64,000 nucleotides of DNA from Archilochus colubris (taxonomy: Eukaryota; Chordata; Aves; Apodiformes; Trochilidae). Shown here piece by piece: positions 1 to 11,026 of this stretch. Positions within the stretch are counted from its first letter, which is position 1; each line of letters starts with the position of its first letter. The position numbers and the translations under genes are program-made. The notes beneath the pieces were generated by a model. It did not search any database. It had not been told where the DNA came from and was given only the letters and a program-made list of their open reading frames with translations. The stretch spans positions 24,790,505 to 24,854,504 of the forward strand of contig CM041115.1 in assembly GCA_023079485.1 (NCBI GenBank), in the 5' to 3' direction.

Positions 1-854
1 TACTTGATAGCATCACTATTTTTTTTCCCATTAAAATCCCCCCAAAGCTGTTAAAACTGTAATACCAGAAATATTTGGCTAGTAAAATCCAGTAGGCTTT
101 CATAGGAGCCAAGAAGCTTAAATCTTTACGGTTTTTTCCCATGTTTAGAGCTTGCTCCAGTATCTTAGTCCACTTGGGGCTTAATTATTCATAACTTCTA
201 GCTCCCTTTCTCCCACTGGACAAAAAGTCAAAATGTTTGATTCTGGTTTTGAGAGGCAGTATAGGACTCCTGCAGTTCCTGGGTATGGATGTTACCAGCT
301 CCTGTGGTGGAAATAACTGAGGCAGAGAAACTGCCTCTGTAGTCCATGCTGCACTACTGCACATACAGACTTCATTTAAGTTTGGGAAGACTTTATTTAA
401 TGCAGTGATGTGAGAAAGAGAGGTTGCAGAGAAAAGCAGCGGCAGAGTGGGAGCAACACAAGGTATAACCTGAGGACTGACAAAAAGATGGGCGCTACTG
501 TAGGAATGGAAAGGGACTGACAACAAGTGAAAGCTAGGAATAAGGGATTAAGCAGGTTAGGGTAAGAATGACAGTGGAAAGGCACAAGGGCCAGTGTCAG
601 GCAAAACAGAGGAGAAATGCAGATGTGTCTTTACAGACTCTGGAATAAATCCCACGAGTTTTGAAACCTGACATTGCTGTTCAGAAAAAAAATCTGTAAT
701 CACAGGCGTATCGCCTTTCCTCATTCACTCATTCCCCCTCTAGTGGCAGATCCCCGCAGAAAACTGAATGCTTCTTACTTGCTTTGTAAGCCGACCTCAG
801 TTATTTTTAAGAGCCAAAAAATCGAACTTTGACATCATCTATATCAGATATAAT

Positions 855-892
855 TTCCTTTCTTTCTTTCTTTCTTTTTTTTTTTCTTTCTC
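855..892. repeat. (TTTC)n / poly-T simple repeat
   Basis: Several TTTC units run into a stretch of T and then back to TTTC. It is a simple-sequence pyrimidine tract with no sign of being the tail of a recognisable element. Confidence 0.8.
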
Positions 893-3047
893 AAAGGGGA
901 AATTATCTTTAATTCTAAATTAAATTAAAAGTAGTATTACCAAAAAGTGGCCTCAGAATTAGAGATATGAATTTTTAAGACTGACTCTAAAGCTTTTGTT
1001 CATCTTGTGCATGGCCAGGTAGATTCTTTTTTTTTTTCTCTTTTTTTCCCTATGCAATATGTAGTTGATTCATTGAACAGAGTAATGGGAGAGAAAAAAC
1101 AGGACTGTAAACAAACCAGTCCTCTGTAGATCCTCCAGTTTCACTAGCTAATAAAATCAGAAACTGATGAAAGGGACAGAAGTACTACAGAGAGACACTA
1201 GTGGTCAGGTGGCTAAAGAGAACAAATGCTGCCACAGACCCTGTTCTTTTTGCTAGTTTCTCGGTGATACTATGTTACACTAACTGAAGTACCTACAGGA
1301 AGCTGGTGAAGATTTTTTCTTTTGTGGTTTCCTTCTCAATACATACATAATGTAAATTGTAGAAATACACAGAACACATTATTTGCAGCTGAGTCCAATG
1401 AAAGGAATGACCTTAGACCTTTCCTCACAAGGCTCTTTTACAGATAAAACCATGTCTGTAATAAAATTATTTCTTAGAACAGCATTAAACTGTAAGGAAA
1501 TCAAACATTCTCCTATTGCAGAACACTGCTGCAGTGGTGTGTATGGACTAAAGTGAGACATCACAATGCAGGATTACAGCAAAGACATGTTTTGAATCAT
1601 AACCGTGTCAATGAGAACAGTCTGAATAAACCAGGGATTAAGTGGAAAGTAGCATCTGGTCTTATTCTTTAAAGCAGGGTCATAATGTATATCTACAGGT
1701 TACTTTGCAACTATGTCAATGGACCAATTCACATTTTCGAGGCAATGATATGAAGTGTGGAATTTTTTCTCTATGTTTGATTTTGAAACTCCTTCTGTGG
1801 TCTGAGATTTTTAGATTGCATTTAAGATTGGATATCATTATACATTTCGATACACGCTCTGTTCTGTTGTGTCAGATACACTGTAGTATTCCCGTTCTCA
1901 ATAGCTGATAAAGAATTTATCTTCTGTAGAATGAAGGGCTCTGCTAATGTGATCTAAGATTGAAACTTTTAATCTAGCATCAATGAATCTGGTTGGTATC
2001 AAATGGGTGGTATCAAAGACAAGAATGACAACTCTTTCAGTTCTAGTTTGGCTTTTTCCTTCTTTCACTCATTGCGTGAATTTGGTATCAGTACTATGCA
2101 GAGTTCTGTTTCTCCTGGAGATGTAATGCGAGGCCCAAAACAATTATTCTCAAATAGAATTCAGGTTCCTTTGTTAGATACTTGCATTATGACACAGAGG
2201 GGACAAGAAGTGTTAGACTAGAAATAAGGCTCAAAACCCCATTCAAAGAATTCTCATGGTGAGTTAACAGGAAACACTGATGGCAGTAATTTGTGTTAAA
2301 ACCAGCCATTTCCCAAGATCTAGGCTTACTTGTAAGAGACTGGAAATGTACACTTTCATCTACTTGGGCTTGGCAATTTTGACTTTTCTCTTGAATAGAT
2401 ATGCTCATAATTTATTTTTCAAAGATCTACTGTTTCTGCTTTTGCAAAATAGAAGAATGGTCATGCTAGCCACTTTTATAAGCTAGCTATGCTCACTTAG
2501 GGCTCTAGAAACTTATCTGTGTGCACATGAAATAAATACGTACCATAATAATAACTTTATATGTGTGTAGTCCACATCTGATGTCAATATTATCTACACG
2601 TGCATTCACACACACTTGTTTGCATCAAAACATCCCATACTGGCAAGAATACAGTGTTCGAGCCTTGGTTGCCTTTTTTTCTCATGCCAGTAGCCTCTGT
2701 GCTAGGCTGCAATATAGAAGGTGGGCACAGCAAAGTGTCCAACATTTTTTAATGCTGTTGATTTTTGTGTTTGGTTTTTGTTTGTTTGTTTGCTTGGAGG
2801 GGGGTTTGCGTTCTTTGGTTTTGATTGTTTACGTATTCAGAATTTTGTTTTGTAAAGGATACAGTCCTCTTGCTGTATCTTCAGAGTCATGCCTGTGGTT
2901 TTTCTAACACATTAATATTAGGTAGGAACCTGGGTACTAAGGTTGGGAAAAACTAATGTGGAAGTGCAGGGCCAGAGTTGTAGTTACATGAAGAAGTTTC
3001 ATCTTAAATACAGGTATGTCTCATGCCATGGGCACCTGCTGCATGGA

Positions 3048-3064
3048 TTTTTTTTTTTTTTTTT
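3048..3064. repeat. Poly-T run (17 T)
   Basis: Uninterrupted run of 17 T, a mononucleotide microsatellite. No retroposed gene is recognisable beside it. Confidence 0.85.
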
Positions 3065-3693
3065 AGACCTCAGTTTTGGATTCAGGCACCCAAAGTTTGT
3101 TTAATCCCTTCCTTATATGCCAATTCTTTTTCAGGATCTATCCTCTAGCAAACAGAGGAAACTGTTTTTTCTACAGTTACTTTCTTACTGATCCAGGCTG
3201 ACGGTATCTAAGTTGCATTTTCTGCCATGGACTATGGAAACCTTATCTGACTATTAAGAAAGTGTGCAGTAGTGTAGAGCTCCACACCTGAAGGGATCTA
3301 CCACTCAAACAAGGAAAGAAACAGTTGATGGAAAGGTTGGCTGGGATACAGTAGGTGACAAAGCTGCACAGATACTGAGTGCCCCAAAACACATGTTGCT
3401 TAGAACATACACAGTTTATGGCCTTTGCCCATAAGATCACTGGAAGGCATAGGGGAAAAAGGAAGGCACTGTGGGAGGAACAGGTAGCTAAAACATTGTG
3501 TGAAGGAAGAAAGGAGGATAGTGAGCTGTAAATATTGTAGGGAAGAAATGCAGGGATAACAGAGGAAACATGGAGGGGAAGCAAGACTGCTGTGATTGGA
3601 GATATAGATAGGAAATACTTAGACGCAGCTCTAGAAAACTGTAATCCATTATTTGTTCGTGAAGCAACTTGATTGAATTAAAATTATTGCAAG

Positions 3694-3764
3694 CTTCCTT
3701 ATCCCTTTTCCTTTTCTTTCCACCTTCCTATTTACTCTTCTTCCCCTTCTCCTTCTCATTTTTA
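3694..3764. repeat. Polypyrimidine tract
   Basis: About 70 bp that are almost all C and T, broken by a few A. Its complement gives a lysine/arginine-rich chance frame on the minus strand, which I do not regard as a gene. Confidence 0.6.
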
Positions 3765-4726
3765 AATCAACAAGGCCACACATTCCTGCCAGGCTATTTT
3801 TGTTTGTTTTTTTCTCAATGTTAAACCTGCCATTTTTATTTAAATACAAAAATTCCTGAAAAATCAATCAGGAAACAGTTTAGCAATGCTTCATTGCCTT
3901 CTATTAGTATCACATACAAGTAATTGCCAGACTTTGCATTTATTGCAGGTATAAGGCTCCAGACTGCAAAAGTGCATTAACTTTCCAAGCAGTCAGGTTA
4001 CTCTTCTCTAAAATATTAGTAACTAGTGAAGGAAAATAAGGCATTGATTTCAACTTGGTTCTTGTATGTAACCATGATCCCTTGACTGAATCAAAGACAG
4101 TTTCATGTAAATCAGTAAATCACTATTGTATGTATGTATATATTTTTAAATGCTGAGGGCTTTAGAATTTGACTGTATTGGCCTAGTATAGATCTTGAAT
4201 CACAGTGTAACAGAATGGAGCATCAGGCAATTCACAAAGCCTCTTGTAATTTCTGAAGTTAATTGTGGCAGAAGTTTGGGTTTTTTATGACAGATTGCTT
4301 ATCTCTGTTTCTTTTTAATTCCCTTATATACAAAACTTGCCTCCAGCTGCTTTTAGAGTGTTCAGATTTATATATATGTTTACAGTTTCTGTCTTTATTT
4401 AACAATACTGTATTTAGAGAAGGGGGAATAGAGGAAAAAATGGTGTAGTACTTTGTTAAAATCAGAATGTTGAAACTGCATCTATGCAGAGACTGACAAC
4501 TGATGACTTCTATTCTGTTATCCTGATAGGCTGGGTAACTCAATCATTATATAAATCTTTATTTATAGATTGCACTAAACTACAAAATTACAGAATAAAC
4601 CAATGAATCACAGAATCTTAGGGGGTTGGAGGGGACCTCGAGAGATCATTGAGACCAACCCCCCTTTCAGAGCAAGATCATCTAGTGTAGGCCACACAGG
4701 AATACATTTAAGTGGGTTTTGAATGT

Positions 4727-5038
4727 CTACAGAGAAGGAGATTCCAAAACCTCCCTGGGCAGCCTGTTCCAGTGCTCTGTCACCCTCACAGTGAAAAAGC
4801 TTTTTCTTATATTTACACAAAACGTCCTATGCTCCAACTTGCACCCATTGCCCCTTGTTCTATCATTGGGCTTCACTGACAAGAGCCTGGCTATTTCCTC
4901 TTGACACTCTCCCTTTACATATTTAGAAATATTAATGAGGTCACCCGTCAGTCTCCTCCTCTCCAAGCTGAAGAGCCCCAGCTCCCTCAGCCTTTTCTCA
5001 CTACGGAGATGTTCCACTCCCTTCCTCATTTTGGTCAC
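4727..5038 (-). pseudogene. CR1 polymerase C-terminal fragment
   Basis: A 103-codon frame continuing the same minus-strand CR1 toward its 3' end. It contains the [20 protein letters not shown] block and the closing WNRLPREV segment near the end of the CR1 polymerase. It is in a different frame from the FADD-bearing fragment upstream, so at least one frameshift separates them. Confidence 0.85.
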
Positions 5039-5162
5039 TCAGCACTGGACTCTTTCATGCAGTTCCCTGTCCTGGAACTGAGGGGCCCAGAACGGGACAC
5101 AGTATTCCAGATGTGGCCTCACCAGGGTAGAGTAAAGGGGGAGGAGAACCTCTGTTGACTTT

Positions 5163-5555
5163 CTAACCACCCCCTCTTCTAATGCACCCCAGGATGCCAT
5201 TGGCCTTCTTGGCTACAAGGACACATTGCTGGCTCATGGTCATCCTTCCACCCACCAGCACCCCCAGGTCCCTTTCCTCTGTGCTTCTCTCCAACAGCTC
5301 AGTCCCCAACCTATACTGGTACCCAGAGTTGTTCTTTCCCAAATGTAAGAATCTACACTTGCCTTTCTTGTATTTCATTAAATTTCTCTCTGCCCAACCC
5401 TCCAGCCAGTCCAGGTCCCTCTGAATGGCAGCACAGCCTTCTGGTTTGTCAGCCACTCCTCCCAGTTTTGTGTCATCTGCAAACCTGCTAACAGTGCACT
5501 CTGTTCCCTCATCCAGGTCATTGATAAGGATGTTGAACAAGACCGGACCCAGCAC
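5163..5555 (-). pseudogene. CR1 reverse transcriptase fragment (palm, FADD motif)
   Basis: A 130-codon open frame inside the CR1 at 4605-5620. It begins in the [11 protein letters not shown] segment of the RT palm, and the catalytic FADD box is intact at residues 25-28, followed by TKLGG. Downstream come the LEGWAERN and [10 protein letters not shown] blocks typical of the CR1 thumb region. The N-terminal half of RT, the endonuclease and ORF1 are absent through 5' truncation. The frame ends at a stop after an ILGC segment, beyond which homology continues in another frame. It is not expected to be functional. Confidence 0.9.
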
Positions 5556-5620
5556 TGATCATTGGGGGACTCCACTACTCACAGGCCTCCAGCTGGACTC
5601 TGTCAGTCTTACTGTTTGCC

Positions 5621-8600
5621 CCGTTCCTGAATTCACATCACCTGTCTTGGTCTGCACTGTTAGAGATCATGATAGTTAGTGTAATCAGGTAACCAATTAA
5701 TCTGATACCTAAGGAAACAAAAAATGATTTGCTGTGACCTAGCTGGGTTCCTGAATCCAATTATCCCTTTGATTACAGAAATACATGTGCTGGAATGAAG
5801 AAGAGAACATAGATTTATATTGGTTTAAGCTGAATGTTAAGTAACACCTTTAATTGCAAAGCAGTTTAACTGGCAAAGATTAATTTACTTACAGGTTTAA
5901 ACCAGGGATGCAGCGATCTGAATTTGGGGTGAGCTTGGATTGCATGTAGCAGTCAAACACGCAAGATTGAAATTCATACTAAGTCCTGACCTTGTTTAGT
6001 TACTAGTGACTACTGAAAAACTATCAACAGTTCTACATTCTATAAATGAATATATCAGCCTGTGCAAAGCTAAGATACTTTATATGCAGCCTTAGCCTCT
6101 TGGGACAACTTTTCCAGTGCCAAAGAAGAAAATTTGCATTCCAACTGTCATAATGGAAGAACATAGCCTTATACTTCTGGACTTGTATTATTTTTTTGAA
6201 AAAAAATGCAATGTATTAGAAAGCATTCAGAATAAGTTGAAGGTAACTTAATGTATTAATGTATTGAATAGAACTGTCCTGATCAAAAGGAGTTTTGCGT
6301 TTATACAGTTTAGAAGTCATCAGCCTGTCTATCCAAAAAGTATAGAGCTTAGTGAAACTGAGTGAAACTAGATCACCTATCTTAAAAGAGCTCAACTACT
6401 GAAATAGAATTAATTACTCAAGACACATTTAAAACCACAAAATTCTGTCAAAAACAGGAACAGATTATTTCATCTAGCAATTGAAAGTGTAGTTCTTAAC
6501 CTTGAACCTAGGCCACGTGAAAGATATATACAGTAGTGCTTCTGAAACTGTCCAACTTGCGATAAATAAAGACATTTGACAAATCTTAAAAAAAAAAAAT
6601 CTCTATTTTGTCACGGTTTTCAGAGTGGTTTGTCAATAAAAGAGTAAAATTCTGAAATTGCATTACTTCCAGCTGTTATCAGGGCACAAACCTAAACATT
6701 TGCTGTCACAGAAGAGTCAGCTTTCAATTAATTCATTTAATGAATGAAATGAGATGTTAAAGTCTGTTAAAGAAAAAAAAAAGCTGAACTATGAAAAGTC
6801 AAAACACAGCATTAATTAGCATTTACAAATCTATGCAGAGCCTCATGCTGCCTTATCTAGAATCCTTTTAGTACCTACATGAATTAAGTCACAAAAAAGT
6901 CTTCAAAAGAAGGAAAAAATATAAAGAGAAGACTTTTGAGCCAGATTTGCCTACAGTAGTGATCAAAGCAATCTTCAATTGTTTTGTTACTTCCAGATTC
7001 TAAAAAGTTACTGTTCATTTCTTGCAAATAAATAGAGAGTAGCAGATCCCATAATCTTCTCTTATTGATTTCTTTCTTATAATGTAAGGCTTTGATGTTG
7101 TTCAAAATCTAGAAAAATAGAGTAGAGGGCATATTAGTCTTGCACTCTTTGCTAACTGAAACATTTTTCGTTTCACAATGATTCGGGAATAGATGTATTC
7201 TTATTCTTGTAAAATAAAATTATCTTTCAGTTACAGAAAGATTTTCATATGCATCTAGAAATATTTAAATATATTTGTGCTGGCAAAGATATGTTACAGT
7301 CAGCAAAAATGTACACTGCAATAACTACAGGGCAATTCAAAAGCTATGCATTCAAATACAGTTTAGAATAATTTTACAATTACATTTTTTTTTAATGTTG
7401 ATCATGACAAGTGTAGCAGAAGGGAGATATTTTAGAGAATATCAAAAAGTTGGAAAACGAAGCTTAATAGATAAGATGTTAAGTGTCTTTTTCAAATTAT
7501 TATTATTACTGTGTGTATTTTTCTGCATCACAGTTGTTCTAGACTCATCTGCTCTGTAAGACTAAATGTCAGAGTTATGTTATACTGCAATGTAGTATAC
7601 CTGTATGTAGTAATAATACAGCTTCTCTCTGATTAAAACAAAACAAACAGGAACAAACTATTTACTCATCACAGTCGGTCCGCTTGCTTTAAGTTTCAGC
7701 AGAATTATATATTATGGAATCCAAATGATAGCTCCGAGTGTTATTACCCACCTGGTCACTATTGCAAAGATTTATCAATGACACTTGACTTCTTTTAGCA
7801 CAATCTGTGTGTATGCATGCAGTACTCTAAATAATTTTCATGCATTTACTAGTGGATATAAATCTGTTCGTCAAATAAAATGAGCTTTATTAGCATATTT
7901 TTATTTATGCAATACCTAACAAGACAAGGAATGACACAGTATTTTTAACAGTTTTCCCTGAGACAGCAAGCAAGGCAGCTTTTCAGTCCACTGTTTTAAC
8001 TCTGCTCAAGGGGCAAAATATGGTTGGAAAGCTGGCTTCCCAGCACAGCTTACTGGGAATGATGCCTGCTCCACATCACTTCTGTGTTATTATGTGCATC
8101 TGTTTCCTTAAAATGTTTATATTGGATTTGCAATAGGATGGCTTTTTTGTTGGAATGCGATGCGGGAAGCCCACAGGTACACCAGGATGGGATCTATGCC
8201 AGCCAAAGAGAAATGAAGTGCGAAAGGATTAAGGAGCAAAAATACAGGCTTGAGTATTTCTATTGAGATACACTTTTTTTAGGTATTCATCACTGACATG
8301 TCTTATTGGAATCCTGGTACCCTCCTACTATTAATAATGGACAGCAATCTGATTGGCATTGAGAGGTGATCTTAAGAGGTGCCTGTGGGAGAGAATGTTA
8401 AAGCTTTAAATGTAAATGATGTTGAGAGCAAGAGTTAAATGTTTGAAAACATCTCAGGATTAAGTAAAAAAGAAATCAGAGTAGATGTAACTCAGAAGTT
8501 GCTGCTTCATTGATAAAGTCAGCTAATTTTCTGCAAAACTTTTTCTCCATGTTCTCAAAATGATAGTCGTATGTACATTGTTGTTTGAACTTGGACATTT

Positions 8601-8663
8601 ATTTTCATTAAAATGTGGTGCTTGATAGCAGTAAAAAATGAGACATATTTTGCAGAGAAGGCC
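5621..8663. other. Unique AT-rich DNA, no gene seen
   Basis: Only short A or T runs (for example near 6589 and 6772) and short chance frames are seen. The first ~40 bp may be a poorly matching extension of the adjacent CR1. No exon or RNA gene is recognised. Confidence 0.6.
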
Positions 8664-8790
8664 AGGTTGGATGGGGCCTTGAGCAACCTAATCTAGTGGG
8701 AGGTGTCCCTGCTCATGCAGTGGGGCTGGAACTAGATGATGTTTAAGGATTTCGATGACCCAACCACAGCTATTTTATGAGTCTATGATA
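8664..8790 (+). mobile_element. CR1: CR1 LINE 3' end fragment, plus strand
   Basis: About 127 bp matching the CR1 3' untranslated end: the GGCCAGGTTGGATGGGGCC block, then the GGGGCTGGAACTAGATGAT block, closing with a decayed terminal repeat (TATGAGTCTATGATA). It is strongly 5'-truncated, diverged and without coding content. Confidence 0.8.
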
Positions 8791-10374
8791 TGTAGTTATA
8801 TTGTATTATACTGTAAAACTGAGCAGAAAAGACTGATCTTTAGTACCCAAAGAGATCTTGCACCTTTCAGTGCAAAAGACTTATGTGTCTAGAGTGCACT
8901 ACTCTATCAAACTATAAACAGGCTTACAGCACAGCAGACACTTGACAATTCAGAAAAAAATTACTTTGTCTAGGTAATGTAAAACCCTTCATTGGTTTTT
9001 CATTCTTCCTTGAAGTATACCTATCATCTAACTCTGGCAGACAATAACAAGAACTGCTATAAATAAACATACCGTCTGTCACAATTATGCTCTGTGTGGA
9101 CTATTAAATGGCAGACAGCATTCTTGCAGAAGCCAGCCTCCTACATCTTGATAATCTGACCATACTGTGTAAGAAATAAAGGGTGGTCATAAAGCCTAAA
9201 TGACTGATAGGTATCCATGCTAGTTCCACTGCCATGGAACTAATAGTTCCACAGTGCACTAATTTGTACTGGAACCATAAATGCAGCAGACCCTTTGCTG
9301 CGGCCCTATTGGACTTTCACTGACTATTTGTGACTGCTGTACAATTTTGCCTGCAGTTTTTTTCATGTCTGCCTTACAAGCTGTCTCAGGACCTGCCTTG
9401 TAGTAGGATTATTGTCAGCTGAACTGGTGCTCCTTTCTTGCCTTTGATTTGATTTTTGCTTCTCAACCTTGGTCTTATTTACAGTTCTTACTTCCAGTCC
9501 TTGTACAAGCCTAGTCAGAGCAAATGCTGTGACAGTCATGCCTTGCTTATGATCTTCTACTGCATACATGGAGAATCTTGCATATTAAATAATACTTCCA
9601 CTTCTCGGTTAATATTCTCCAGACAATTCTAGTTCAAGGAAAGAATCAACGTATTTTCTTTGTCCTGAGATGGACACAGATGTAAACATTTTCCAGTACC
9701 ATTCATATTCTCTCAAACTATCCTTTTAAAGCTTACCTTGGCCACATAGTGAAACATTAGTGTATCTTGGACTGCTTGAAGTCAGCAGGCAAAAGGAACA
9801 TCTTACCATCTTCCTTCAAGATAGACATCTTCTGGGCCTCACAAATGTTATGAAATGCAATCATTCCAATAGGAGGAAGAATATTTCCTGTAATACTGCC
9901 TGTCCTAGGCACAAAGAATTTTTAAGTTTCCTTCTGTCTTTCAAAGATACATGCCACCACCCCTGCTAAGTAAACTGGTAGTTAAATTTTACTCTGAACA
10001 TGCTGGCTGTCTTTCCTGATGCTGTCATTCTGCAAAAGGAAAAGTACCTCTCACCCTCTGAATATAAATGAGATAGTTCCACAGATCAGTACTGCATTCA
10101 TGCTACTGGCAGCAAGACACGTTAAGAAAGATAAATGGCACTAAAAAGAGTGGAAGCAGGGATTTCTTGGAATTTTGCCCAGGTACTGAAAAGTTTTTCG
10201 AGCTGTGCTATATACATCATACCAGCTTTAAAATATAGAGAAAAGAAAACCCACAAGATTCTGCATCAGGTGCCCTCTTACAAGACAAAAAAAAGTCCTC
10301 ACCCCAAGTCATATATCTTTTGCTGTAGTCTGTTTTTACCAGAGCTTGATGAATCTGCAGAAGGCAGCCCAGTC
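8791..10374. other. Unique DNA, no gene seen
   Basis: No recognised gene. Around 9221-9251 an 8-bp motif (TAGTTCCA) and its complement alternate, giving two small overlapping inverted repeats. Otherwise nothing stands out. Confidence 0.6.
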
Positions 10375-10478
10375 TTTAAAGGCATCATCATCAAAGATAA
10401 AGAAGTCATCATCCTCCTCTATGCAGCACTTGTCAGGCCACACCTGGAATACTGCTCATTTCTGGCCCCTGCTATACC

Positions 10479-10506
10479 AAAAAAAAAAAAAAAAAAAAAA
10501 AAAAAA
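10479..10506. repeat. Poly-A run (28 A) inside CR1
   Basis: Twenty-eight consecutive A interrupt the CR1 coding region. CR1 sequence continues on both sides without duplication, so this is best explained by slippage expansion of a short A tract rather than by insertion of another element. Confidence 0.9.
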
Positions 10507-10698
10507 GGTTGTGGACAGGCTGGAGAGAGTCCAGAAAAGGGCTACAAAGATGATCACTACAAAGATGATCAAAGGACTAGAAAGCCTACTGTATGAGGAA
10601 AGGCTGAGAGAACTGGGTTTGTTCAGTCTGGAGAAAAGAAGGCTTAGGGTAGACTTTATTGCCATTTAAGTGTTCCATCAAGTAAAAGGGTGGCCACC

Positions 10699-10746
10699 AT
10701 CTTTTCCATGTGGCTCCCTTTTCATAAGGAGTCACATGGAAAAGAT
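10699..10746. repeat. 14-bp perfect inverted repeat in CR1 3' region
   Basis: The arms ATCTTTTCCATGTG (10699-10712) and its exact complement (10733-10746) are separated by 20 bp that can pair partly. The hairpin lies in the 3' part of the CR1 at 10375-11026, near the end of the coding region. Confidence 0.85.
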
Positions 10747-11026
10747 AATGAGTAATAGATACAAGTTACTCCTGGGGACATCTTGACTGGACATCAGAAA
10801 AAGAATTTCACTATGGGAACAGTTGGATATTGGAATAATCTCTCCAGGGAAGTGGTGGATTCCTCAACACTGGACACTTTTAGGACTCAGTTAGGACAAG
10901 GTGCTGGGCTGTCTCATCTAAACCTTGTTCCTAGATAAAAAATATCTTCCATGTTTTTAGATAGAAAGGTTGGACCAGGTGATCATCAAGGTCCCTCCCA
11001 AACTTGCATTCTATGATGATTCTACG

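Larger units (their letters stand above)
1..4604. other. Unique AT-rich DNA, no gene seen
   Basis: No recognisable coding exon, RNA gene or CR1 piece is seen. The open frames are short (up to about 114 codons), overlap each other on both strands and resemble no family I know. The stretch holds pyrimidine-rich tracts, listed separately, and a T run. It is most likely intergenic or intronic. Absence of a gene is judged by eye only; small exons could be missed. Confidence 0.6.
4605..5620 (-). mobile_element. CR1: CR1 LINE, 5'-truncated, minus strand
   Basis: The left edge is the typical CR1 3' terminus read in reverse: an octamer-like CACAGAATC repeat, then the TTGGAGGGGACC block, then the region for the end of the polymerase. 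Read on the minus strand, the element encodes the middle and C-terminal part of the CR1 reverse transcriptase. It is truncated at its 5' side near 5600-5640, inside the RT domain, as most CR1 copies are. The coding part is split into at least two frames, so the copy is dead. CR1 is a non-LTR retrotransposon that moves by target-primed reverse transcription. The variant of its 3' end resembles those at 36905 and 56772, suggesting related subfamilies. Confidence 0.93.
10375..11026 (+). mobile_element. CR1: CR1 LINE, 5'-truncated, plus strand
   Basis: The element starts near the segment for the RT C-terminal region (CTTGTCAGGCCACACCTGGA), runs through the block encoding [15 protein letters not shown] (about 10596-10650) and the 3' UTR, and ends with a decayed terminal repeat around ATTCTATGATGATTCTA. 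Two oddities lie inside: a pure 28-A run at 10479-10506, within what was coding sequence, and a 14-bp perfect inverted repeat at 10699-10746. The 3' UTR with this inverted repeat differs from the copies at 4605 and 14633, so it probably belongs to another CR1 subfamily. Confidence 0.9.

Noticed and set aside
3649..3867. Basic Lys/Arg-rich minus-strand frame
   Set aside because: Produced by the polypyrimidine tract on the plus strand.
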